DNA from: RGIG8700 sp964568815
GTDB taxonomy: Bacteria; Bacillota; Clostridia; RGIG6154
Direction of reading: 5' to 3'
Length of the DNA stretch: 15,906 nucleotides
Assembly (NCBI GenBank): GCA_964568815.1
Contig: CAZMRY010000032.1
Location: 1 to 15,906 of the forward strand
Shown in pieces: positions 3,404 through 12,900 of this stretch. The notes under the pieces are model-generated. The model did no database searches, was not told the DNA's origin, and saw only the letters and a program-made list of their open reading frames with translations. Both the position numbers and the translations under genes were made by a program. The first letter of the stretch is position 1. Each line of letters starts with the position of its first letter.

Positions 3404-5689
3404 TTAAAGTTTGTTTCTTATAATTTTACCACTTGTTGTTTTAGGAAGGCTGTCTCTGAAAACAACAATTCTTGGGTATTTATAAGGTGCTGTATGTTCT
3501 TTAACATACATCTGTATTTCTTTTTTAAGCTCTTCGCTTGGTACGGTATCCTTTGTTAAAACAATGCTTGCTTTAACTACCTGACCTCTTATTTCGTCAG
3601 GCTCTGCAGATACACCGCACTCCAATACATATGGAAGCTCCATAATAACGCTTTCGATTTCGAAAGGTCCGATTCTATAGCCTGATGATTTGATAACATC
3701 ATCAATTCTTCCTACATAGAAGTAGAAACCGTCTTCATCCTTATAGGCAACATCACCTGTGTGATAAAGTCCGTCGTGCCATACTTCTTTTGTTTTTTCT
3801 TCGTCTTTATAATAGCCTTTAAACAGACCGCAAGGAACTTTTTCAGAAGTTCTTATTACGATTTCACCGTTTTCACCGACATCAACGCTGTTGCCGTCAG
3901 CGTCAACAATATCAACATCATAAAGAGGTACAGGCTTACCCATTGCACCGATTTTATATTCTCTGCCGTGAAGATTACCGATAAGACAGGTTGTTTCTGT
4001 CTGACCAAAGCCCTCCATAATATCAATACCGAGCAAGTTCTGTATCTGTTTGTAAACCTCAGGATTTAAAGCTTCACCTGCTGTGTTTGCGTGCTGAACA
4101 GAGCTCATATCGTATTTTGAAATATCTTCTTTTATTAACATTCTGTACATTGTTGGCGGTGCACAGAAGGTTGTTATCTGATATTTAGCAAAGAGAGGCA
4201 GTATATCCGCCGCGTCAAACTTATCAAAGTCATATACAAAGAGTGCCGCCTCACAAAGCCACTGACCGTAAATTTTACCCCATGCCGCTTTTGCCCAGCC
4301 TGTATCTGAAATTGTAAGGTGAAGACCGTTAGGGTCAACGCAATGCCAGTAGTTTGCAGTATGGAAATGGCCAAGAGGATATTTATAGCTGTGGAGAGCC
4401 ATTTTAGGATTACCTGTTGTGCCTGATGTAAAGTACATAAGCATATCGTCTTCACCGCAAGGTGAGTCTGCTTTTCTTTCATATACATCAGGGAATGCTT
4501 TGTATTCTTCATCAAAGTTTCTCCAGCCCTCTCTTGAGCCTCCAACTATGATTTTTTCTTTTAAGCTTTTTGCATTTTCAGCACCAAGCTCTGCCTGATT
4601 TGCAATATCACCGTCTGCACTGCAGAGAATTGCATCAACCTCTGCCGCATTGTATCTGTAGTCATAATCGTGTTCCTGAAGAAGATTTGATGCAGGAATT
4701 GCAACCGCTCCGATTTTGTGAAGTGCAAGTATTGCAATCCAGAACTGATAATGTCTCTTAAGAACAAGCATCACCTTGCTGCCCTTTTTAATGCCGATTG
4801 ATTCAAAATAGTTTGCACATCTTGCAGACTCCTTCTTAAAGTCGTTAAATGTAAATCTGCGTTCATTGTGGTTTTTATCAAGATGAACCATAGCAAGCTT
4901 ATCAGGGTTTTTATCAGCAATGCCGTCGATTATATCGAAGGCAAAGTTGAACTTGTCCTCGTTTTTAAAGCTTATTGATTCAAGTGAGCCGTTTTCATCT
5001 TCAACTGTATCAATAAAGTTATGATAAATTCTTCTGTATTCCTGATGTGGCTTGAACTTTGATTTCTTGATTTTCTTTTCATCAGAGTGGATGATTTTTT
5101 CCTGTCCCTGAAGAACGATAGCATAAAATTCGCAGTCCTGACCGCCAACAGCAATCATACCATGAGGTGTTGAGCTGTCAAAATAAACTGTGTCGCCCTC
5201 GTTTAATACAACGCTGTGTGAACCAATCTGCACCTTAAGACTTCCTTTAAGTACGATATCAAGCTCCTGACCATCGTGAGTTGTAAGCTCTATATCTTTT
5301 CTTTCTGCGTTTTCGTCATAAATGCTGTGAACATAAAGAGGCTCAGAAACTCTGTTTTTAAAGTTTGCCGCAAGACTGTGGTAAACCATACCGTGAGCCT
5401 GGTCGATTTTCTGTCCCTCTCCTCTTCTTGTAACGGTGTAAGAACGAAGATTTGCACTTTCACCCTCAATAATATCTGTAACACCAACTTTAAAAGCAAG
5501 AGCACATCTGTAGATAAATGCAAAGCTTAAATCGTGCTGGCCTGCTTCACAGGCTACATATTCTTCTCTTGAAACACCTGTAAGCTTTGCCATTGTTTCA
5601 ACAGAAATTCCGTCAATCTGACGAAGCTCTTTAATTCTGGCCGCAACCTCGCTCATCTTGAAGTCAAGGCCTGTCATTCTTTCTTCCAT
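3404..5689 (-). CDS. HTH-cupin-acyl-CoA synthetase fusion (ACSM-like AMP-forming ligase)
   Basis: The 761-residue protein has an XRE-type helix-turn-helix at about 14-72, a cupin at about 115-198 (His138, Glu142, His176 as possible metal ligands), a linker, then a complete ANL-family acyl-CoA synthetase. The enzyme motifs are TSGTTGNPK (421-429), GFGQTET (560-566), YHTGD (642-646), GRIDDVIKSSGYRIG (660-674) and PKTTSGKI with catalytic Lys755. DTGWAKAAW (462-470) is typical of medium-chain ACSM ligases. It would convert a carboxylic acid, ATP and CoA to acyl-CoA, AMP and pyrophosphate. I chose ATG 5689, with AAAGGAG at 5705-5699; an in-frame TTG at 5725 lies in the T-run of the T-box terminator and cannot be the start. 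Expression is governed by the T-box upstream. The acid is unknown; a branched-chain or arylacetic acid used for amino acid synthesis would fit that control. Confidence 0.9.
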   Translation of the reverse strand: MEERMTGLDFKMSEVAARIKELRQIDGISVETMAKLTGVSREEYVACEAGQHDLSFAFIYRCALAFKVGVTDIIEGESANLRSYTVTRRGEGQKIDQAHGMVYHSLAANFKNRVSEPLYVHSIYDENAERKDIELTTHDGQELDIVLKGSLKVQIGSHSVVLNEGDTVYFDSSTPHGMIAVGGQDCEFYAIVLQGQEKIIHSDEKKIKKSKFKPHQEYRRIYHNFIDTVEDENGSLESISFKNEDKFNFAFDIIDGIADKNPDKLAMVHLDKNHNERRFTFNDFKKESARCANYFESIGIKKGSKVMLVLKRHYQFWIAILALHKIGAVAIPASNLLQEHDYDYRYNAAEVDAILCSADGDIANQAELGAENAKSLKEKIIVGGSREGWRNFDEEYKAFPDVYERKADSPCGEDDMLMYFTSGTTGNPKMALHSYKYPLGHFHTANYWHCVDPNGLHLTISDTGWAKAAWGKIYGQWLCEAALFVYDFDKFDAADILPLFAKYQITTFCAPPTMYRMLIKEDISKYDMSSVQHANTAGEALNPEVYKQIQNLLGIDIMEGFGQTETTCLIGNLHGREYKIGAMGKPVPLYDVDIVDADGNSVDVGENGEIVIRTSEKVPCGLFKGYYKDEEKTKEVWHDGLYHTGDVAYKDEDGFYFYVGRIDDVIKSSGYRIGPFEIESVIMELPYVLECGVSAEPDEIRGQVVKASIVLTKDTVPSEELKKEIQMYVKEHTAPYKYPRIVVFRDSLPKTTSGKIIRNKL

Positions 5690-5723
5690 TATAATTTTCT
5701 CCTTTCGATTTCTTTGAGAAAAC

Positions 5724-5759
5724 AAAAAGTCGCCCCAAAGACTTTATTCTTTGAGACGA
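5724..5759 (-). terminator. T-box attenuator terminator
   Basis: TCGTCTCAAAG (5759-5749) pairs with CTTTGGGGCGA (5740-5730), using T-G wobbles, around an eight-base loop and is followed by TTTTT (5728-5724). Its 5' arm is shared with the antiterminator, so the two are exclusive. It ends 35 bases before the synthetase ATG. Confidence 0.92.
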
Positions 5760-5995
5760 GCATAATTTCATACCCGCGGTACCACTCAAATTGCACAAAA
5801 CCTGTGCCACTTCAGACTCTACTAAGCCCTATGCACTTACGCAGCATTCTCGGGAAGGTTCTACTTGCTTTTGCTTTCTTCCTTCCGACTCGGGAGCTAC
5901 AGCAACCTGCTTATCTTTAATGGCTTGCACCGTCCGCCATCTCTCTTTAAAGCATCCGCAGGAGCACTCTCCTTCAAGGTCTTTACTATTAAACT
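5724..5995 (-). promoter_or_regulatory. T-box riboswitch (tRNA-sensing leader), probable valine specifier
   Basis: The leader shows all T-box landmarks in order. Stem I: basal GAC/GTC with a K-turn; GGAG/CTCC (5972-5969, 5896-5893); the specifier loop (5905-5897); CCTGC/GCAGG; the AGAGAG bulge (5946-5941); and the apical GGTGCAAGCC (5931-5922). The T-box is GAGTGGTACCGCGG (5787-5774). Antiterminator: TTTGAG/CTCAAA and an 8-bp upper helix GCGGGTAT/ATGCTCGT. Competing terminator: 11-bp stem (5759-5749 with 5740-5730) plus TTTTT. By position, the specifier is GTA (5900-5898) followed by a purine; TGT and GCT are alternative registers. The UGGU bulge needs an A discriminator, compatible with tRNA-Val or tRNA-Ala and against tRNA-Cys. 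Uncharged tRNA would permit read-through into the synthetase gene. Confidence 0.95.
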
Positions 5996-6001
5996 TTAAT
6001 C

Positions 6002-6030
6002 ATAATACCACATTATTTTAAAATTGTCAA
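6002..6030 (-). promoter_or_regulatory. Promoter of the T-box/acyl-CoA synthetase unit
   Basis: TTGACA (6030-6025) and TATTAT (6007-6002) are 17 bases apart, a 6/6 and 5/6 match. The -35 lies inside the last codons of the kinase gene, so the ligase has its own promoter even though it follows the kinase closely. No terminator was found between the kinase stop and the T-box, so the T-box terminator may also end read-through transcripts. Confidence 0.85.
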
Positions 6031-6906
6031 CAGTTTTATTATTTCTTCTTTTGTTGCCAAATCCTCTGAAAAGGCACTTGCACTTCCTGAGGCGATGGCT
6101 TGCCTGAAGGCTTTTTCAAAGTTTTTGGTTTCAATATAGCCTGCTATAAAGCCTGCAACTGCAGAGTCCCCTGCACCTGTTGAATTAACAACCTTGCCTT
6201 TTGGTGACTGTGCATAAAAGCATTCTGTTTTGTTTACAAAGACTCCGCCCTTTTCTGCCATTGAAACAAGAACATTCTCCGCTCCCATTTCAACTAATTT
6301 ATTGGCATATTCAATAGCCTCATCAGGAGTGTTTATAACAGTATCAAACATTTCGCCAAGCTCAATATGATTTGGTTTAACTAAAAAAGGTTTAAATTTG
6401 AGAGTGTCAAGCAAAAGTTTCTTTTCCGCATCAACCACCACTCTTGCGTTAACCCTTTCTGCTATTTTGCAGTATATGTCTTCATCAACACCCTTTGGAA
6501 CACTTCCTGCAAGCACAAGGAAATCTCCGTCTTTGAGATTTTCAAGCTTTTCATAAAGAGAATTAATGTCCTTTTCGGTAATTTCAGGACCAACTGCGTT
6601 TATTTCTGTTTCGTTTTCTGCCTTAAGCTTTATATTAATACGACTGTTGCCCTCACCAAGCCTTATAAAATCGCATTTTACCCCTTTTTCTTCAAGAAGT
6701 CTTTCTATTTCATTTCCTGTAAAGCCTGCCACAAAGCCAAGAGCTGTAGTTTCAACTTCTAAATTACTTAAAACAATTGAAACATTTATTCCCTTGCCGC
6801 CGGGCAGGAGCTTTTCTTCAAAGCTCCTGTTAACCGCGTCTTCTTTAAATTCCTTTACCCTTACAACATAATCAAGTGCAGGGTTAAATGTTATTGTATA
6901 TACCAT
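6013..6906 (-). CDS. fruK: PfkB-family sugar-phosphate kinase, probably 1-phosphofructokinase
   Basis: The 297-residue protein starts MVYTITFNPALDYVVRV, the standard opening of the FruK/LacC branch. It has the substrate loop GGKGINVS (36-43), KPNH (177-180), and the PfkB signature NSTGAGDS (241-248) with catalytic Asp247. FruK converts fructose 1-phosphate to fructose 1,6-bisphosphate with ATP; tagatose-6-phosphate kinase is the main alternative, and the branch does not separate cleanly by eye. Length is normal. The usual partners (a DeoR-type fruR and a fructose PTS fruA) are absent. Instead the ATG lies one base after the stop of the giant secreted protein, with only a weak AGG-type ribosome site, so it appears translationally coupled to that gene. 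Downstream is the T-box promoter, embedded in this gene's last codons. Confidence 0.85.
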   Translation of the reverse strand: MVYTITFNPALDYVVRVKEFKEDAVNRSFEEKLLPGGKGINVSIVLSNLEVETTALGFVAGFTGNEIERLLEEKGVKCDFIRLGEGNSRINIKLKAENETEINAVGPEITEKDINSLYEKLENLKDGDFLVLAGSVPKGVDEDIYCKIAERVNARVVVDAEKKLLLDTLKFKPFLVKPNHIELGEMFDTVINTPDEAIEYANKLVEMGAENVLVSMAEKGGVFVNKTECFYAQSPKGKVVNSTGAGDSAVAGFIAGYIETKNFEKAFRQAIASGSASAFSEDLATKEEIIKLLTILK

Positions 6907-6907
6907 A

Positions 6908-9900
6908 CTATCTACCTACAGGTCTTAGTCTTGAAAGGCTGTCCCAGAGCAGAACTTTTGGCGTTAAGCTTTCTGCATTATTTAACGGAATCTCCACATC
7001 GACTGTGCTGTTTGGCTTGATTTTGATTGCATCTGTGCCTGTGCATACTGTCTTGCCGTTTTCGTCCTTCATTATAACTACCGCAACCGCTGAACGGGCA
7101 GGTGTTTCGCCGTCAAATGTAAGTGTACAGCTATAGCCTTTGTCAGTAAGCTGTTCATTTGTTACTTCATAACTGCCTGATGAACAATCATTTGTTGCCT
7201 TGTCTGTTTTCATATCAATAAGTTCACCGCAGATGTCACAATATTTTGCATAGTATCCGTCATTATCGTCATATGCAGTTACAATTTCTACCCATTTTTC
7301 GCTTGCACAGTTATGTGCCGCTCCTGCCTCCAGTTCAAAGCTGTAAACATTACCCTCTGTTGTAAAGGTTGCAATTTCGCTAACCTTTTCTACATAAAGA
7401 GTTCCTTCGCCCTCTGCCAATGCAGATACAGACAGATATGCAGGGCCTGTGAAGGTAATTCCGCTTTCCGTTACCTCAACATTTTCAGCAGTTGAGCTGA
7501 TTTCAAAAGGTTTTCCGCTTTCGCCCTCTACCCACGCATTAAATCTTGTATCGCCCGTCACATCAGTTACTGCAAAAATCAGTGTTTTGCCAATATCGGT
7601 CTTTATTATCTTATTTGCCTCTGCAACACCTTCAGGGTCACGGATTTCGCCCATTAATTCTGTGTACCAGGGCTGTGAAAGTCTGTCTATTGCATTTGTA
7701 AGTATGTTGTAATAGTAATTACTGATATTTGTTACACCTGTGTAGCTTTCTTTGGCAGGAATTACTGTAACCGTGTATGGGATTTCTGTTGTTGAGCCTT
7801 CAAGTTTTGTGACAAAGACATCTTTAAGCCAGAAGCTTACGGGAACTGCCTCAACTACTCTCTTAACATCCTCGTAAATGTCATAATCACCGCAGTTTTC
7901 AGGGTCTGTAGCCTCGTTATAAAGTTCATTAAGCTCCTGTGTAAGTCTGTTGATTTTTTCATTCTGCCATACTGTATAATAATTTGAGTCCTTTGAAAGT
8001 TTTGCAAGCTCCTCTAAGGTATTTTCCTGCTTAAGGCGGTTAATAAAGTACATTGCTCTGCTGCTCACACCGTCTTTAACAAGATTTTCGCATTTTGCAA
8101 GAACTGTTTCAAGAGCATCAACTAAAGCTTTCTGTTCCGCTGTAAGATGTTCTTTTGACCTTGTTACATTTCCAAGTGCATTATAGATAATATCGTAGTT
8201 GTCATTAAACAAATCAAGTGTTGATTTGTATGAATTGAATATTGCAAGTACATCTGTTGCACTTTGAAGTCTGTTTGCCAAAGAGTCAATTTTATTCTTT
8301 ATAACCTCTGACTCAAACAAAATGTTTGACTTGATTTCTGCAACTATTTTTTCACCCGGCTTAAGCTCGTCAACTGCAACATAACCAAGTGCATTTTCTT
8401 CATAATACTTTTCATAACCATCTTTATCAACTGTAAGGAGCTTGCTCTGAAGAACCTTGTCTATACTGTTACTCAAGTTGTATACCGACCTGTCTGAAAC
8501 ATTTTTAATTTCAATTTTTACTGTGCAATCCTCGCCATAGGTTACAACTGCAGGTACAACCAAATTCATCTGAAGTGCACTTCCTGCATAAACCTTAACA
8601 GGCTCATCTGTTGTATACTCATAGCCGAACTGTTCATTAAACGGCATAAGTGTACCTGTTAATTTTGCAGAAAGGTTGTATTCGCCCTCGTCATCTCCTC
8701 TTAAGTACCAGTGAACAGACTTGCTTTCACCGCTTGCAAGACTTCCCATTCTCTGAACATCAGTCTGCTGTACTCTGTCCATTGCCGCAAGTGACATTCC
8801 GTCAGGGATTTTAAGTTCTGCAACTAAATTTTCTACTGTATCTGTATTTGATGTGTTAACAGCAACAAGCTCAACATCAAACATTTCCTTAAGCCATTTT
8901 GACTGTCCGTATATAACAAGATAATATTTATCGTTTACAGGGTGAATTCTTGCTGTTGTATCTGTTTTATCATCTCTTACAACAATACCGCCTCTGTCAA
9001 TATATGTTCCCTCTTTATTGAAATACACATCCTGCTTTCCGCCAAAGCCAAGATTTATGCTGTATTTATATACATGGCTGTTAAGAGGGTCTGAGGTATC
9101 AATTCCTGCAGCCTTGATTTCCTCCATGTCCATAATCTTTGCTTCAAGCTTACATTCAACAGCAGGCTTTTGAGTTAAGCCAATAACAGGAACATCTGTA
9201 ACACCGCCGACAATATCAAGGGCAATATTTCTCATAATATAGCCATCAAGGAATACAACAAGGTTGTTTATTCCCTTTGGAAGAAGCTGTGATGCAACGC
9301 CGTCTGCATTTGTGTACCATACTGCCTCATTACCCATTTCATCGTATGAGGTTATTGTTACAAATTCAAGAGGTTTCATCGTAACTGCGTCAACAACATT
9401 AATGTTTACAATTCCGCAGTCTGACATTTCTCCTTCAAAAACTTCTCTTTCTGCACATTTCACACATTCTCTGGAAATTGTACCGTCAGGGTCTTCCTCC
9501 CATCCGCCGAATGAGTGCCCAAGTGCAGAAACTTTTCTTTCTTCTTCTGTATAGCAGTTGTAGCAGTAGCGGTATTCCATACCCTCTGTTGTACAGTCAG
9601 GGTCGCTGTACTGATACCAGTCGGAAAAATTATGCCACATTGGTGCAACCTGAAGAAGTGCATAATAAGAGTTTTGTCCTTCGAGACGAAGTGTCACTGT
9701 TTTTCCTACAATCACATATTCGCCCTCCGTAAGAGTTTCGCCGTTTATACAGAATACTTCATTGCCCTTTTCATCATAGAAATACAGATAATCATCTTCT
9801 CCGATTTTACTGTCTGATGAGAAAACAAGGACAATACTGTCTGCACTTCCCTCGTAGGTATAGGTCTGTTCCTCATTTGCAGATGTGTTCTGAATAATTA

Positions 9901-12900
9901 TGTCATATTCTTTAAACTCTGCTGTTATAACAGTATCTTCTTTAATATTTCTAAGACTTCTGTCCCAACCTGCAAAGATATAACCCTTTGTTTCTGTTGA
10001 AGCTTTTGATGGGTAAACATCTCCCTCAAAGCTTGCACTTTCGCCAAGTATTACATAATCTGTATAAAGGGGTTCTGAATCTTCTGTGCCGCTCTTGAAC
10101 TGAACTGTTGCATAAAGATTTTCGCTGTACTGTGCTGTTAAAACTGTATCTTCTGTTATACTGTCAAGTTCTTTGTCCCAGCCCTCGAAAATATAGATGT
10201 AGTTTTCGTCTCTTTCTCTTACAGGTGTACTTCCGCTATAATAGGTGCTTAAGCCCTTTTCAACTTCTTTCTCAGCTAAAACTGTACCGTCATAATTTTT
10301 GAAAACAACATCACAGTATTCTATTTCTTCAATTTCAATAATAGAAAATCCGTAATAGTTTCCTGATGAATCTGCAGGCAGAGTCACTGTGAATTCATAT
10401 CCTCTTACATCAATTGTCCTTCCTGCAAGGTTGTATGAATAATATCTTTCTGTAGTTGTTTTTCCGTTTTCATCTGTATATGTAATTTTTGCTCTTCCGT
10501 TGAATGATGTGTCTTCTGAAAAATGAAGTCTTAAGCCTTCTGCTTCTGTTTTGTGTGTATAAGGATACTCTTTATCAACTGTGCTTATATATGGATGGTC
10601 TGTTTCAAGAGTATACATTTTTGGCTCAATGCTTTCTATAGCAAAACCAAAAGCCGGAGTTGATGCTTTCTGAACAATATATGCTGTAAAGCTGTTACCC
10701 GGAATGTTAACAGTTTTGCCTGCAAGCTCATTTGTATAGTAAGGTCCGAAATAGTTATCCTCACCATATGAAATGTAAAGACAGTCTCTTCTTGAGTAAT
10801 ACTCATATGCAAGATATGTTTCTTCTGCAAATGTTACCTTAAGATAGTCGCAGTCTTCCTCTGTATATTCATAGCTGAACACATTATCAGTATTATCTTT
10901 ATACGGATATGATGTTCTGTAAATGTATTCAGGGAATTCGAGTTCGTTTTCTGTATAATCTGCAAGAGTTACAGAAATTTCCGCTCCGCCGTCTCCTGTC
11001 TCAAAGGCTTCTGCAAGCTTTTTAGAGCCTGTTATACTTCCGTCAGGATTGATGTATACATTTTCTCTATACAATGTGTTATCGTAATTATAATAAAGAT
11101 TATAATAAATATACATTTCCTTACCGCTGTATTCATCAGGTACTACAATTGATACTGTTGCAGATGTCTGGTCTTCGTTAACAGTTACAGCTTTTGTAAT
11201 TTTTTGGTTTACAACTTCTGCATAAACATTTATTTGCTCTTTGGTTGTTATATTTGCAGGTTTTGTGAATTCAATGCTGTAAACCTCACCTGTAAGAAGC
11301 ATAATAACTGCATCTGTTACATCTTTATTGACTTTAACTTTAGTTCCGTCTTCCGAATTTACAACCGATGTATTTTTGTCCTTGTAATAAACCATCCCTG
11401 CATAAAGATTTTCTGCTCTTTCATCAACCTTATAGATGTTTGATGTATAAAGGAGTCCTGTATATCCTGTTTTAGGGACAACCATAAAGAATTCGCCCTC
11501 AGTTTCGCCGTAAGGGATTTTGAATTCTGAGTGATAGTATGAACCAAAATATACACTTCCGCTTATTTCCTGATCATCATAAACAACAGCTGCTTCAGGG
11601 AGTTTTGCAACGCCTGAGAAAATATATCCTGTTTCTGCTTCAATGTTTATATTTTCACATTCTGGATAAGTTATTCCCTTCCTCTCACCATCTGCGTCTG
11701 CGTGGTAATAAAACTCATTTTTTACTATGTTGTTCTTTTGTTCCTCGCTAAATGAAAAACCTAAGTAAAATGCTCCGTCTACTTCTGAAGGTATCTCAAT
11801 CTTGTAGTTAAGCTCATCATCAAATGTAACACTTCCGGTTCTCCCCATAATATCGGTCTGGAACATAACACCAGCGGTAAGCTCTTCATCGTAATTCACA
11901 AAATTATCTGCTACAAGCTTGCCTGTTATATACCTTTTATTTCTTAAGATAAGATTTACACCCGAAAGCTCTTCAATGGTATAATGCTCCCTTTTGTTTA
12001 CATTACCTGTCATCCCTGACTTTGTATAATACAAAAATCCTTCTTCAAGGTCAGTTTCATAGCCCTGACTGTTAAAAGATACTGAAAGTGAATATTTTTC
12101 TATTTCTTCACTGCCTGCTATTGCAAACTCAAAATCTTCAGCTTTATCTATATAATAGCTTTTACTTCTTACTCGTGAACCATTCGGGTCATCAAGTCTT
12201 ATATACACATAGCCTTCGCCTGAAATCTCTGCATTCTCAGGGAAGTTAACAGTTCCCTTTATGGTTGGCAATACAGGCACATTCAAAACAACATTATCCG
12301 TTGCCTTAACAACCTTTCTTACAGCAGTTTCATCTGTTGTAAGTCCGTTTTCTGTATAATAATAGGTCTTGCCGCAAGAAATATTTGTATCATAATTTGA
12401 ATAATACGAACCAAATTTAATTGATACATAATATTCGTCTACTCCGTCAATGGCAGTTGTTTTATATTCAAAATCTTCTGCATTGCTTATGTATCCTGTT
12501 TTGCTTTTTGAACCGCTGCCGTCGCTTGCGGTATATGTTATTTGGTAATATATTTCTTCGTTAAGAAACGCATCCTCTGAAAATCTTACATTTCCTTTTA
12601 TAACATCTAGTTCAGGCGCGTAAAGCTTAAGGTTTTGCTCAACTGAGTTTGTAATAATCTTTGCATCCTCTTTTTTATCTGACCAGCCATCGCCCGTGTA
12701 ATACACCGTTTTATTACATACAACATTTGTATCACAGTACCAGTTGTTCAAATAAAGTGATATTATATAATCACCTATTTCATAAGGCTGAAAATCAAAT
12801 TCGATGTTCTCCCCTTTTTTGATTTCAACATATCTGTATCCTGCCTGATATCCGTCTTTAAGAAGGTATATATTACCCTCAAGTGTTGCATCTTCACCAT

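Noticed and set aside
5690..5725. Extension of the acyl-CoA synthetase to a TTG start, giving 12 extra residues
   Set aside because: The TTG lies in the T-run of the T-box terminator and has no ribosome site. ATG at 5689 has AAAGGAG at the right distance.
5899..5901. TGT (cysteine) as the T-box specifier
   Set aside because: It is followed by A, which would fit, but the UGGU bulge requires a tRNA with A at position 73, whereas tRNA-Cys usually has U. Kept only as a lower-ranked alternative.
5714..6021. Two plus-strand ORFs across the T-box region
   Set aside because: They are antisense to a structured leader, have no ribosome site and their sequence is fully explained by T-box elements.
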